NCBI GenBank assembly: GCA_035307765.1
Contig: DATGHU010000023.1
Span: 74,530 to 138,529, forward strand
Length of the DNA stretch: 64,000 nucleotides
Source: a bacterium
GTDB taxonomy: Bacteria > Sysuimicrobiota > Sysuimicrobiia > Sysuimicrobiales > Segetimicrobiaceae
Direction: 5' to 3'
In this document: positions 7,206 through 17,684 of the stretch, in pieces
Numbering within the stretch: position 1 is the stretch's first letter
Layout: each line of letters opens with the position of its first letter
Translations under genes and position numbers: made by a program
Notes under the pieces: generated by a model
Database searches by the model: none
Seen by the model: only the letters and a program-made list of their open reading frames with translations
Told to the model about the DNA's origin: nothing

Positions 7206-8972
7206 ATGGACCGAGACCTTTTTGAGCACCGCCTCGCCGTGCTGTTCGCGGTGATCAGCGGGTTGTTGGTCGTGCTGGCCCTTCGCCTTTGGCAGATCCA
7301 GATCGTCCAGGGCGAGTATTTTCTCCGACTGTCGGAAGAAAACCGGATCCGGGTCAGCCCGGTCGAGGCGCCGCGCGGCCAAATTCTCGACCGTCAGGGG
7401 CGGCCGCTGACGCTCAACCGGCCCGCCTTCACCGTGTCCCTCCTTCCCATGGAGCTTCGCCATCCCGAGCAGGTCATCCCGGAGATCGGCCGCCGGCTGG
7501 GAATGACCCCCGCCGAGGTCGCCGCCAAGCTGGCCGAGGCGCGCGGGCGGCCCTTCGAGCCGGTGCGCCTGAAGCGCGACGTGCCGAAAGAAGTCATCGC
7601 CGCGCTCGAGGAAGATCGGATGGACCTGCCCGGGGTGCTGGTCCAGGTTGAGCCGGTTCGAGACTATCCCTACGGGGTGCTGGCCGCTCACCTGCTCGGG
7701 TACCTTGGGGAGATCAACGACCGCGAGCTTGAGTCGCTGCGACCGCGCGGGTACGAGGTCGGAGAGTTGATCGGCAAGGACGGCGTGGAGCGGATCTACG
7801 ACCGTTACCTGAAGGGTCGAAACGGCCAGATCCAGGCCGAGGTGGACGCGCAGGGCCATCCGCTCCGGGTGCTGGCGACGATTCCGTCCCAACCGGGCGA
7901 CAACCTCAAGCTGGGCATCGATCTCGACGTTCAGAAAGCCGCGGAGGATGCCCTGGGATCCCGCGTGGGCGCGGTCGTGGCGATGGACCCCCGCGACGGC
8001 ACGATCGTCGCGCTGGCCAGCCATCCGGCGTTCGACCCCAACCTCTTCGCCACCGGGATCACCACGACCAACTGGAACCGATTGTTGCACGATCCGCTCC
8101 AACCGCTGCTCGACCGGTCGACCCAGGGGGGCTACCCCATGGGTTCGGTGTTCAAGATCGTGACCGCGACGGCCGCGCTGGAGCTGGGGTTGGTGCAGGC
8201 GGACAGTCGATTTTACTGCCCCGGATTCTACAACCTCGGCGGCCACATCTTTCACGACCATGAGGCCCACGGCAACATCAACTTTCTCGAGGGCATCGCC
8301 CAATCGTGCAACGTGGTGTTCTGGACCGTCGCCCGCCCCGTGGGGCCCGAGCACCTCGCCCAGTACGCCCGGATGTACGCGCTGGGCCAGGCGACCGGGA
8401 TCGACCTGGTCCAGGAAAGCGCCGGCGTCGTGCCCGACCCGGACTGGAAGCGACGGGTGTGGAAGCAGATGTGGTTCGCCGGCGATACCCTGAACACCGC
8501 GGTCGGGCAGGGGTACGTACTCGCCACCCCGATCCAGGTGGCGCGCCTGCTCGCGGCGGTCGCGAACGGCGGCACCCTCGTCACCCCGCACCTGGCCACC
8601 GAGGTCGTGGCGCCCAAGGGCCGGGTCGTGGCGCGGATCGCGCCCCCGGCGGGAGGGGAAATCCGCCTGCGCCCTGAGACGTGGGCCGTGCTTCGCGCCG
8701 GCCTCGCGGCCGTGGTCAGCCGCGGCACCGCGGCGTCGATCCAGATCCCGGGGCTGGCGATCGCCGGGAAGACCGGGACCGCGGAGAACCCGCACGGCAA
8801 ACCCCACGCCTGGTTCGCCGGGTACGCTCCCGCCGACCACCCGCAGCTCGTGGTCGTGGCCATCGTCGAGAATGTCGGGTTCGGCGCGGAGTTCGCCGCG
8901 CCGATCGTGAAGCGCGTATTCGAGGCGGCGTTCGGGATCCCGGAACCGACCCCCGGAGCCCCCAAGCCGTGA
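7206..8972 (+). CDS. mrdA: Penicillin-binding protein 2 (elongasome transpeptidase)
   Basis: 588 residues. N-terminal membrane anchor (about 12-33), the class B PBP dimerisation motif EAPRGQILDRQG, then the transpeptidase domain. Active-site motifs: SVFK (Ser near residue 314), SCN (about 363) and KTG (about 521, followed by TAEN). It cross-links peptidoglycan during lateral growth together with RodA. Its TGA overlaps the rodA GTG start. Confidence 0.95.
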   Translation: MDRDLFEHRLAVLFAVISGLLVVLALRLWQIQIVQGEYFLRLSEENRIRVSPVEAPRGQILDRQGRPLTLNRPAFTVSLLPMELRHPEQVIPEIGRRLGMTPAEVAAKLAEARGRPFEPVRLKRDVPKEVIAALEEDRMDLPGVLVQVEPVRDYPYGVLAAHLLGYLGEINDRELESLRPRGYEVGELIGKDGVERIYDRYLKGRNGQIQAEVDAQGHPLRVLATIPSQPGDNLKLGIDLDVQKAAEDALGSRVGAVVAMDPRDGTIVALASHPAFDPNLFATGITTTNWNRLLHDPLQPLLDRSTQGGYPMGSVFKIVTATAALELGLVQADSRFYCPGFYNLGGHIFHDHEAHGNINFLEGIAQSCNVVFWTVARPVGPEHLAQYARMYALGQATGIDLVQESAGVVPDPDWKRRVWKQMWFAGDTLNTAVGQGYVLATPIQVARLLAAVANGGTLVTPHLATEVVAPKGRVVARIAPPAGGEIRLRPETWAVLRAGLAAVVSRGTAASIQIPGLAIAGKTGTAENPHGKPHAWFAGYAPADHPQLVVVAIVENVGFGAEFAAPIVKRVFEAAFGIPEPTPGAPKP

Positions 8973-10180
8973 GCACCGCGCTGGCCGGCGCCCCCCTCCC
9001 GGCCCCGGCGGGGCCCCGCCGGTTCCTCCGCCACCTCGACGTGCTGCTCCTCGGTGCCGTGGTCGCTTTGGTGGGGTTCGGGCTGGTGATGGTCTACAGC
9101 AGTACCCACGTCTCGTCCCTGCCGTTCCTGTACGTGCGCAGCCAGGGGCTTCACCTCGCGGTCGGCGTGGCGATCGGCCTTCTCTTGCTTGTGGTCGACT
9201 ACCGGGTGTTCGCGTCGGGCGCCCGCGCGCTCTACGTGCTCAACCTGCTCCTGCTCGCCGCCGTGCTGGTCGCCGGGCGCACCAGCCTCGGCGCGCAACG
9301 CTGGATCCCCCTCGGCCCGCTCGGGCAATTTCAGCCGTCGGAGATGGCCAAGATTGTCATCGTCCTCACGCTCGCCAAGCACATGGCCGACCGCCCGGGG
9401 CCCTACCGCTCCGTGTGGAGCCTTCTCCCGTTCCTCGGGCACGTGGCCGTGCCGATGGTGCTGATCTTCAAACAGCCCGACCTGGGGACGGCGCTGGTCT
9501 ACGGCGCCATCTTCGTCGGCATGCTCTACGCGGCGGGGGCGCGGCGGCGGGACCTCGCCACCCTGGGCGGGGCGGCGTTGGTGGTCGCTCCGATCTTCTG
9601 GCACCTGCTCAAGGAATATCAGCGCCGCCGGCTGCTCGCCTTCGTCCACCCCAGCCTCGACCCGCTGGGCTCGGGGTACGGGATCATCCAATCGAAGATC
9701 GCGGTGGGCAGTGGCCTGGTGTGGGGGAAGGGATTGTTCGAGGGCACCCAGGGCGTGCTGCGGTTCGTCCCCGAGCACCACACCGACTTCATCTTCTCGG
9801 TGATCGGCGAGGAAGTCGGGTTCGTCGGGTCGATGCTGCTGCTGGGGCTGTTCTTGCTCTTCGTCTGGCGCGGGCTGCACATCGCCGCCGTGGCCCGCGA
9901 TCGGTTCGGCGGCCTGGTCGCGGTGGGGATCGTCTCCATGGTCGCGTTCCACGTGTTCGTGAACGTGGGCATGACCGTGGGGATCATGCCGATCACCGGC
10001 ATCCCACTGCCGTTCATCAGTTACGGCGGCAGCGCGCTGATGGCCATGGTCTGGGCGACGGCGATCCTGCTGAACGTCGGGATGCGCCACCAAAAAACCG
10101 GCATCGGATTTGACGCATCGCCGGCGAGCCCCGTGCGGGTCATCCGCCTCGTGGGCCGGCCGGAGCGTCCGGAGGAGTGA
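8969..10180 (+). CDS. rodA: RodA, SEDS-family peptidoglycan glycosyltransferase
   Basis: 403 residues from a GTG overlapping the mrdA stop by 4 bp; the open frame extends upstream but only as a shadow of mrdA. About ten membrane helices and SEDS signatures: LGAQRWI, FQPSEMAK, KQPDLGTALV, and the C-terminal PFISYGGSAL. SEDS proteins polymerise lipid II and pair with the adjacent class B PBP. The Ala/Pro-rich N-terminal extension (about 25 residues) is unremarkable. Confidence 0.94.
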   Translation: MSTALAGAPLPAPAGPRRFLRHLDVLLLGAVVALVGFGLVMVYSSTHVSSLPFLYVRSQGLHLAVGVAIGLLLLVVDYRVFASGARALYVLNLLLLAAVLVAGRTSLGAQRWIPLGPLGQFQPSEMAKIVIVLTLAKHMADRPGPYRSVWSLLPFLGHVAVPMVLIFKQPDLGTALVYGAIFVGMLYAAGARRRDLATLGGAALVVAPIFWHLLKEYQRRRLLAFVHPSLDPLGSGYGIIQSKIAVGSGLVWGKGLFEGTQGVLRFVPEHHTDFIFSVIGEEVGFVGSMLLLGLFLLFVWRGLHIAAVARDRFGGLVAVGIVSMVAFHVFVNVGMTVGIMPITGIPLPFISYGGSALMAMVWATAILLNVGMRHQKTGIGFDASPASPVRVIRLVGRPERPEE

Positions 10181-10187
10181 GTCGAGG

Positions 10188-11939
10188 ATGGGGAAGGAGA
10201 TCCTAGCGAGTGTGGATCCGCTCGAGGTGCGTGTGGCCGTCGTGGAGGACGGCGTCCTCACCGGATTCCTGGTCGAGCGGGGGGCGCCGCTTGCCGGGAA
10301 CATCTACAAGGGCCGGGTCGCCAGCGTGCTCCCGGGAATGGAAGCCGCATTCGTCGATATCGGCCTGGAGCGCAACGCCTTCCTGCCCCTGGCCGATATT
10401 CGCTCCCAGCGCATCGCTCCCACCGACGGGCAGGGGGGCGAAGAGTTGGAGGATCAGATCGGCCGCGGTCCCATCGCCGAGCGCCTGCGGGTCGGCCAGG
10501 AGATCCTCCTGCAGGTGACCAAGGAGCCCCGCGGGAGCAAGGGCGCGCGGGCCACAACGTACGTCGCGCTCCCCGGGCACTACGTCGTGCTCATGCCCAC
10601 CGTCTCGGGGATCGGCGTCAGCCGGCGCATCGAGCACGAGCCGGAGCGGCGGCGCCTCCGCGGGCTGGCCGAGCGGCTCCGCCCCGTCAGGGCCGGGACG
10701 GGCGACCGGATGGGCCTAATCGTGCGGACGGCAGCGGAGGGGATGGCCGAGCGGGAACTGGCCGACGACCTGCGGTTTCTCGTCCAGCTCTGGCAGGGTG
10801 TGACCGACCGCGCCCGGACGGCGCGGGCCCCGGTCCTCCTCTACCAGGACCTGGGGCTGACCGGTCGGGTCGTCCGCGATCTCTTCACCGGCGAGGTGGA
10901 GCGGTTTGTGGTGGATTCCGCGGCCGAGCTGAACCGGATCCGGGACCTCCTCGCTGTGTTTCCCGCGAGCCTGCTGGAGCGCGTCCAGCTTCACCGCGGT
11001 CCCGAACCGATCTTCGAGGCCAACGGGGTGGACCGGGAGATCGAGCGCGCGCTGCACCGGAAGGTCTGGTTGCGCAGCGGCGGCTACCTCGTCTTCGACC
11101 GGACCGAGGCGGCGACGATGATCGATGTCAACACCGGGAAGTATGTCGGGAAGACCGACCAACCGAGCACGATCCTGCGGACCAACCTCGAGGCGGCCGT
11201 TGAGGCGGCGCGCCAGATCCGCCTGCGCGACATCGGCGGCATTATCCTCATCGACTTTATCGACATGGAATCCGAGAAGCACCGGCGCCGGGTGCTCGCG
11301 GCGCTCCAGGAGGCGGTGAAGCGGGACCGGACCAAGATCCACATCATCGACCTGACCGGGCTGGGGCTGGTCGAGATCACTCGGAAGCGCGTCTACCAGA
11401 ACCTTGAGGAGATCATGCGCATGCCCTGCCCGTACTGCGAAGGGCGGGGTCGGGTACTCTCCGCGCAGAGCGTCGCCGTGCGGGTTCGCCGTGAACTGGT
11501 GCGCCTGGCGCAGGGATCCCGCGCGGCCGTCCTGCTGGCGCAGGTGCACCCCGAGGTCGCGACCTGCCTCGACGAAGACGCGCGGTGGCGGGAGGCGCTG
11601 GAGCGGGAATCCGGGAAGGTCGTGCTGGTCCGCGCGCAGCCCGGCGTGCACCTGGAGCGGGTGAACGTCGTGAGTGCCGTCTCCGCCGAGGCGGCCGAAC
11701 GCGAGGCCGCTTCCTCGCTGAACGGGAGGGGCGGGCCGGTGTGGATGGAGCCGAGCCGGGGCGAGGTGCTGGATCTGCCCGACGAGAACGGCACCGCCTC
11801 ACGCGGCGCGGCTCCCCGACGCGGGCTCCTGGCAAGGCTGCGCACGTGGTGGGGCGGGGTGCTGCCCCCGCGCCGCGCCGCCCCCCGGCTGTGGCGCGAC
11901 GAGCGGACGCACGCGGAGGAGCGTGTCGTGGATCAATGA
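10188..11939 (+). CDS. rng: Ribonuclease G/E, with C-terminus altered by IS insertion
   Basis: 583 residues from the ATG at 10188 (MGKEILASVD). S1-type RNA-binding domain (about 38-125), then the RNase E/G catalytic domain with IDVNTGK (catalytic Asp near 313) and LIDFIDM (Asp near 357), and the CPYCEGRG zinc-link (about 413-420). It processes rRNA and decays mRNA. The last four codons (Val-Val-Asp-Gln) and the stop come from an insertion sequence: the intact target copy at 13377-13397 shows the original gene ended Glu-Glu-Arg-stop. The catalytic part is untouched, so activity should be kept. Confidence 0.93.
   Translation: MGKEILASVDPLEVRVAVVEDGVLTGFLVERGAPLAGNIYKGRVASVLPGMEAAFVDIGLERNAFLPLADIRSQRIAPTDGQGGEELEDQIGRGPIAERLRVGQEILLQVTKEPRGSKGARATTYVALPGHYVVLMPTVSGIGVSRRIEHEPERRRLRGLAERLRPVRAGTGDRMGLIVRTAAEGMAERELADDLRFLVQLWQGVTDRARTARAPVLLYQDLGLTGRVVRDLFTGEVERFVVDSAAELNRIRDLLAVFPASLLERVQLHRGPEPIFEANGVDREIERALHRKVWLRSGGYLVFDRTEAATMIDVNTGKYVGKTDQPSTILRTNLEAAVEAARQIRLRDIGGIILIDFIDMESEKHRRRVLAALQEAVKRDRTKIHIIDLTGLGLVEITRKRVYQNLEEIMRMPCPYCEGRGRVLSAQSVAVRVRRELVRLAQGSRAAVLLAQVHPEVATCLDEDARWREALERESGKVVLVRAQPGVHLERVNVVSAVSAEAAEREAASSLNGRGGPVWMEPSRGEVLDLPDENGTASRGAAPRRGLLARLRTWWGGVLPPRRAAPRLWRDERTHAEERVVDQ
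11907..11924 (+). repeat. Left target-site duplication (18 bp)
   Basis: An 18-bp sequence at the end of rng is repeated exactly at 13377-13394. It flanks the insertion sequence on both sides, so it is the target-site duplication made on insertion. Exact identity implies a recent event. Confidence 0.9.
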
Positions 11940-13376
11940 TCCTGTCCCCTTAACGGATAAATGAAAATGTCACCCTCTTGGGATCTGGAGCTGCTGTCGC
12001 CGAGCCGCGGCCAGCAGCGGCCGTCGCCACGGGTGATCGGGTGCCGGGATGCGTGGGGGACGACCTGGCTGCGCGTCCCCGTTCGGCGGGAGGGTATTCG
12101 GGGACGGTCCGGATTCCGCGCATCGATCTTGGGTCATCCTGAAGGGCCGGTGTCCAAGCGGGAGCCGCTTGGCGCTGAGCCGCTGGCCCTGATGGTAGAT
12201 GGCGAGCGTGCCGTCGAGGAAGGCGTGGACATCGACCCGCGCGCCGGTGTAGCTGCGCCCGCCTGGGCCGGGAAGGACCTGAAGGAGGCCGCCGTTGAGC
12301 TGCACGGTGTTGTCGTGGGCGACGGTGCGTCGATACTTGAAGCAGCAGATGCGCGTGAGGTCGGCGGGCGCCGGCCGCCACGCGGGCTCCGGCTGGGCGG
12401 GCAGACGGGCGAAGCGCGCGTTGTAGCGGGGGCGGAAGCGGTCAAAGACGCGCTGGGCCTGGGGGAGGGTCCGCGCCTGCGCGAGGCGGAGTTCGACGAC
12501 CAGCCGATCCTGAAAGGTGCCAAAGAGCCGCTCCACGCGGCCCGTACCTTGCGGCGAGGCGGCAGGGATCCAGCGGATGCCGAGTTCCTGGAGCGCGCGT
12601 CCGACCTGGGTCGAGGCGACCTCGCCCTCGAGCTGCTCCGCCAGGCCGTGCGGCGTGCGCGGATCGCGATGAAAGATGCCATGCCGATCCGTGTAGGCCG
12701 CGGCGGGCAGGCCATAGCGGCGGATGAGCTGGCGCAGCAGCAGGAAATAGCCGTGGGTATCCTCCGTGGGGCGAAAGACGCCCGCCAGCACCTCGCCGGT
12801 GGCATCGTCGATGGCGGCGAGGAGGACGAGGCGCGGGCCGCGATCCTCGAGCCAGGGATGGTCGCTACCGTCCATCTGGACGAGCAGACCGGCTTGCGGC
12901 ATCCGCTCGCGGCGGCGGCGATGTTTGGGCGCTCGCCGGGTGCGGGGGCTCCCGATGCCCGCCTGGCGCAGCAGGCGCTGCACGGTGGGCCGGGACAGGC
13001 TGAGGCCCTCGTGCTCCCGGAGGAGCTCGGTGAGGTGGTGATCGTTCGCGCCAGCGTAGTGCGTGCGGGCCAGCGTGAGGACCTGCGTCCGAATGGCCTC
13101 GGCGAGGCGGCGGGGGGAGGCCCGTCCGCGGTTGCCATGGGCGAGCGCCGCCGGGCCGGCCAGGCGGACCTTCGCCAGCAGGCGCCGGAGGTGACGGAAC
13201 GAGAGGCCCAGGAGGCGGGCCGCGTCAGGCACCGGGAGGTGCCCCTCGACGACCTGGACCAGGATATGGGCTCGTTGCTGCTCTCTCTTGCTCAAGGTGA
13301 CTCTCCCCCTGTTCATGCTCCCAGGGTGACAGAATCATTGATCTGTAAGGGGGTGACAGAATCATTGAGCTATTAC
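11925..13376 (-). mobile_element. IS1202/ISNCY-like insertion sequence, 1452 bp
   Basis: The element is bounded by exact 18-bp direct repeats. Its ends form an imperfect terminal inverted repeat of about 45 bp starting GT and ending AC: left end with tcaatgatcctgtc, right end (reverse complement) with tcaatgattctgtcaccc. The right end holds two copies of an 18-bp motif (13324-13341 and 13351-13368), and the left end two degenerate copies, probably transposase binding sites. It encodes a single minus-strand transposase. Long duplications are, as I recall, typical of the IS1202 family, the ISTde1 subgroup making about 15-18 bp. Confidence 0.88.
11970..13316 (-). CDS. DDE transposase, IS1202/ISNCY-like
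   Basis: 448 residues. N-terminal helix-turn-helix region (about 15-60, with DAARLLGLSFRHLRRLL), a second HTH-like part (about 70-125), then an RNase-H-fold integrase core with candidate catalytic residues D149 (QMDGSDH), D210 (YTDRHG) and E262 (GRVERLF), followed by a beta-rich C-terminal domain. The frame is intact and flanked by matching inverted repeats, so the element may be active. It is transcribed against rng and rplU. Confidence 0.88.
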   Translation of the reverse strand: MNRGRVTLSKREQQRAHILVQVVEGHLPVPDAARLLGLSFRHLRRLLAKVRLAGPAALAHGNRGRASPRRLAEAIRTQVLTLARTHYAGANDHHLTELLREHEGLSLSRPTVQRLLRQAGIGSPRTRRAPKHRRRRERMPQAGLLVQMDGSDHPWLEDRGPRLVLLAAIDDATGEVLAGVFRPTEDTHGYFLLLRQLIRRYGLPAAAYTDRHGIFHRDPRTPHGLAEQLEGEVASTQVGRALQELGIRWIPAASPQGTGRVERLFGTFQDRLVVELRLAQARTLPQAQRVFDRFRPRYNARFARLPAQPEPAWRPAPADLTRICCFKYRRTVAHDNTVQLNGGLLQVLPGPGGRSYTGARVDVHAFLDGTLAIYHQGQRLSAKRLPLGHRPFRMTQDRCAESGPSPNTLPPNGDAQPGRPPRIPAPDHPWRRPLLAAARRQQLQIPRG

Positions 13377-13394
13377 ACGCACGCGGAGGAGCGT
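13377..13394 (+). repeat. Right target-site duplication (18 bp)
   Basis: Exact copy of 11907-11924. It is followed by tga, restoring the original rng stop codon context, and its last T is the first base of the rplU -35 box, so this copy marks the uninterrupted native junction. Confidence 0.9.
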
Positions 13395-13422
13395 TGACAC
13401 CCCCCGGGTCCCGTGCTACGAT
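13394..13422 (+). promoter_or_regulatory. Promoter of rplU-rpmA
   Basis: TTGACA (13394-13399), 17-bp spacer, TACGAT (13417-13422), 27 bp before the rplU ATG. The -35 box begins at the last base of the insertion-sequence target duplication, so the promoter survived intact. Confidence 0.8.
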
Positions 13423-13448
13423 TTCGTGGGTTTGGCGAGGGGTGAGCG

Positions 13449-13781
13449 ATGTACGCAGTCATCGAGAGCGGCGGCAAGCAGCTCCGGGTGGAGCCGGGAC
13501 AGGTGGTTGAGGTCGATCGCCTGTCGGACGAGCGCGGCGCCGAGATCACCCTGGGGCGGGTGCTGATGCTGGTGGACGGGGAGCAGGTCACGGTCGGGGT
13601 GCCGACCGTCCCCGGAGCCCGCGTGACCGCGACCGTTCTCGGGCACGCGCGGACCCGCAAGCTCCTCGTCGGGAAGTTTCGCCCGAAGAAGCACTACCGG
13701 CGCAAGGTCGGGCACCGGCAGCCGTTCAGCCGGGTGCGCGTCGAGCGGATCGACTCGGAGGGGGCGTCCCGTGGCGCATAA
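13449..13781 (+). CDS. rplU: 50S ribosomal protein L21
   Basis: 110 residues beginning [18 protein letters not shown], the hallmark L21 N-terminus, with the [10 protein letters not shown]-type C-terminal signature (about 84-93). It binds 23S rRNA near L20. A gaggggtgagcg Shine-Dalgarno precedes the ATG. The gene overlaps rpmA by 11 bp, the usual rplU-rpmA-obg order. Confidence 0.96.
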   Translation: MYAVIESGGKQLRVEPGQVVEVDRLSDERGAEITLGRVLMLVDGEQVTVGVPTVPGARVTATVLGHARTRKLLVGKFRPKKHYRRKVGHRQPFSRVRVERIDSEGASRGA

Positions 13782-14031
13782 GAAGGGCGGCAGCAGTTCG
13801 CGCAACGGGCGGGACAGCAACGCCCAGCGGTTGGGCATCAAGCGGTTTGCCGGCCAGGAGGTCACCGCCGGCAGCGTCTTGGTCCGGCAGCGCGGCACCC
13901 ACTACCTGCCCGGGGTCAATGTGGGGCGGGGGCGAGACGACACGCTGTTTGCCCTCGCCAGCGGCGTCGTCCGGTTCGAGCGGCGCGGGCGCGACCGGCG
14001 GCAGATCTCGGTGCAGCCCGCTGGGTCGTAG
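13771..14031 (+). CDS. rpmA: 50S ribosomal protein L27
   Basis: 86 residues from a GTG inside the end of rplU. Typical [17 protein letters not shown]-terminus, which reaches the peptidyl-transferase centre, and the [10 protein letters not shown] signature (about 32-41). It has no cleavable N-terminal extension of the Firmicutes type. A terminator follows within 20 bp. Confidence 0.96.
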   Translation: MAHKKGGSSSRNGRDSNAQRLGIKRFAGQEVTAGSVLVRQRGTHYLPGVNVGRGRDDTLFALASGVVRFERRGRDRRQISVQPAGS

Positions 14032-15814
<1,783 letters not shown>

Positions 15815-15913
15815 TGGTCCCTTACCCCGCAGGGTTCAAGATGACCGGGGCCGCGGCCCGTTCCGCACGGTGAGAGGGGTGCGCATGCGGCGCGAATCCG
15901 CGGTGGGGCGTTA

Positions 15914-16252
15914 GTGGAGTCGAGGAGAAAGGCGTTGCTGGCGGCCAGCGCCGCCGAATCCAAGTTCGCGGAGCACGTCGTGGTCCTGGATGTCCAGGAG
16001 CACACGCCGGTGACCGACTTCTTCGTGATCGCCAGCGGCACCAACCGGATCCAGATCAAGGCCATCACCGAGGCGGTGGAGGAGACCCTGCGCGCGGTCG
16101 GCGAGCGGCCGAGTCGAGGCGAGGGGCGGGAGGACGGCCGGTGGGTCCTCCTTGATTTCGGCGATGTCGTGGTGCACATCTTCGCGCCCGTGGACCGTCA
16201 GTACTATGACCTCGAGCGGCTGTGGGGTGATGCCCCGATCGTGGAACGTTAG
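15914..16252 (+). CDS. rsfS: Ribosomal silencing factor RsfS (Iojap)
   Basis: 112 residues from a GTG. Conserved Iojap features: the DFFVIASGTNRIQIKAI segment (about 35-51), and WVLLDFGDVVVHIF (about 78-91) followed by RQYYDLERLW. It binds L14 to block subunit joining in nutrient stress. It follows nadD by about 100 bp that show no gene. Confidence 0.94.
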   Translation: MESRRKALLAASAAESKFAEHVVVLDVQEHTPVTDFFVIASGTNRIQIKAITEAVEETLRAVGERPSRGEGREDGRWVLLDFGDVVVHIFAPVDRQYYDLERLWGDAPIVER

Positions 16253-16330
16253 CGAGCCCGAGCTCGCCGTCGGCGTTCGCGGCGAATGTCGCCCCAGCTG
16301 AGGGCCTCATCCGATCGCCCGGCGATCTCG

Positions 16331-16359
16331 TTGTCGTCGGGTCTGCGATCCGGTATAAT
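16331..16359 (+). promoter_or_regulatory. Promoter of tRNA-Ala
   Basis: TTGTCG (16331-16336), 17-bp spacer and a consensus TATAAT (16354-16359), 25 bp before the tRNA 5' end. Confidence 0.75.
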
Positions 16360-16384
16360 ACGGAACGTCGCTGGAGTTCGTCGT

Positions 16385-16459
16385 GGGGCTGTAGCTCAGC
16401 GGGAGAGCGCCTCTTTGGCGTAGAGGAGGCCGTGGGTTCAATTCCCACCAGCTCCACCA
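16385..16459 (+). tRNA. tRNA-Ala (anticodon GGC)
   Basis: Full cloverleaf: 7-bp acceptor stem including the G3-U70 pair that marks alanine, D arm gctc/gagc, anticodon stem cctct/agagg with loop ttggcgt (anticodon GGC, reads GCC), T arm gtggg-ttcaatt-cccac, discriminator A and an encoded CCA (16457-16459). Confidence 0.96.
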
Positions 16460-16611
16460 ACCCCACACCTTCGCGCCCACGCTTCCGAGGACGGACCGCA
16501 CAGGGCTGCGACCACCGTGCAGCCGTGCAGAGGCGGTGCCGTGTTCCCGGACCGTCGGCGCGACGGGCGTTCTTGTGGCGACATGCGGAGACGAGGGGGG
16601 GTGAGCGGAGC

Positions 16612-16851
16612 ATGTGTTTCAACTGCGGATGCAAGATGCCGGACAATCCGATGGGAGTCGGGCACGCTGGGGCCGAGCCGACGGGGAAGTCGATTACGCG
16701 CAAGACGTTCGCAGAGGCGGGGAAAGCGATGGAAGAAAGCGCGGACGAGTCCCAGCGGAATGCCCTGGACCTTTTGAAGAAGGTGCTCGGCGAAAAACCC
16801 GCGAAGATCGTGAAAGACCCTTCCGGATACGATCGCTACGACGATCCGTAG
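16612..16851 (+). CDS. Small Cys-rich protein of unknown function (CFNCGC type)
   Basis: 79 residues from the ATG at 16612. It begins MCFNCGCKMPDNPMG, a CxxCxC cluster that could bind zinc or iron, followed by an ITRKTFAEAGKAM helix and a Lys/Glu/Asp-rich, hydrophilic C-terminus ending in DRYDDP. I recall very similar short proteins in Actinobacteria and other soil bacteria without known function. A ggtgagcgga Shine-Dalgarno precedes it. It stands alone after the tRNA. Confidence 0.7.
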   Translation: MCFNCGCKMPDNPMGVGHAGAEPTGKSITRKTFAEAGKAMEESADESQRNALDLLKKVLGEKPAKIVKDPSGYDRYDDP

Positions 16852-16889
16852 GGGGATCCTGCTCGTCGGGGGCCTAGGGCTCAACGGGC

Positions 16890-17417
16890 GTGAGGGTGGA
16901 GACCCCCCGGTCGACGACCCGCCTATCGGTGGTCGGTGTGTCGGGGGCGGGGAAATCCACCATCGCCCGCGCGGCCGCTAAGCATCTCCGAGCTCCCTAT
17001 ATCGAGCTGGACGCCATATATCACGGCCCCAACTGGACCCCGATCCCGCTGTCCGAGTTTCGCCGCACGGTCGCCGAACTGGTTGCGGGGGACGGCTGGG
17101 TGATCGACGGGAACTACCGGGATGTTCGCGATCTGGTTTGGGCCCGGGCCACGACGGTGGTGTGGGTCGATCCTCCCAGGCCGGTAGTGATGGCGCAGGT
17201 GATCTGGAGGTCAATGCTGCGCGCCGCCACCGGGGAAGAGCTCTGGCACGGCAATCGTGAAGACATCCGCGCGTGGCTCGATCCCGAGCACCCCATTCGC
17301 TGGGCTTGGCGCACCTATCGCCAGCGGCGTTCGGAGCATGAATCCCTGATGGCGCCGCACTGGGTCCGGCTGCGGTCGCGGGGGGACGCCCGTCGGTGGC
17401 TCGATTCGCTGCGGTGA
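16890..17417 (+). CDS. P-loop nucleoside kinase-like (AAA/FlaR-type) protein
   Basis: 175 residues from a GTG. Walker A GVSGAGKST (about 16-24) near the N-terminus, followed by ELDAIYHGPNW, WVIDGNYRDVR and a C-terminal WAWRTYRQRR segment. This pattern is that of the small adenylate-kinase-like 'DNA topology modulation/FlaR' family, whose substrate is uncertain. It has no operon partner. The FlaR name should not be read as evidence of a topology role. Confidence 0.7.
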   Translation: MRVETPRSTTRLSVVGVSGAGKSTIARAAAKHLRAPYIELDAIYHGPNWTPIPLSEFRRTVAELVAGDGWVIDGNYRDVRDLVWARATTVVWVDPPRPVVMAQVIWRSMLRAATGEELWHGNREDIRAWLDPEHPIRWAWRTYRQRRSEHESLMAPHWVRLRSRGDARRWLDSLR

Positions 17418-17684
17418 GGCCCGACTCCCCGAAACGCACTTCCCGTCAGGATGCGGCCAGCCGTCCCGAGCGGCCTGTTTTCCCTCACCCTCACCCGCCG
17501 CCCCGAGTCGCGAACGCCTCGCGCACTTGGGCGCGGTCCCGAGTCGCGGCGAACCGTTCCGTATCCCGGGCATCGCCCACACGGCTCCCGCCGCCCGGCC
17601 GGATGTCCTCGTCGGAGTCCCCGCACGGCGTGTCTAAGGCCACGCGCTCGCGGGCACGATAGGTGACGAGGCCTGTGACGCTTC

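Noticed and set aside
12134-13138. Long Ser/Arg-rich minus-strand frame inside the transposase
   Set aside because: Out-of-frame shadow; the 448-residue frame has the DDE residues.
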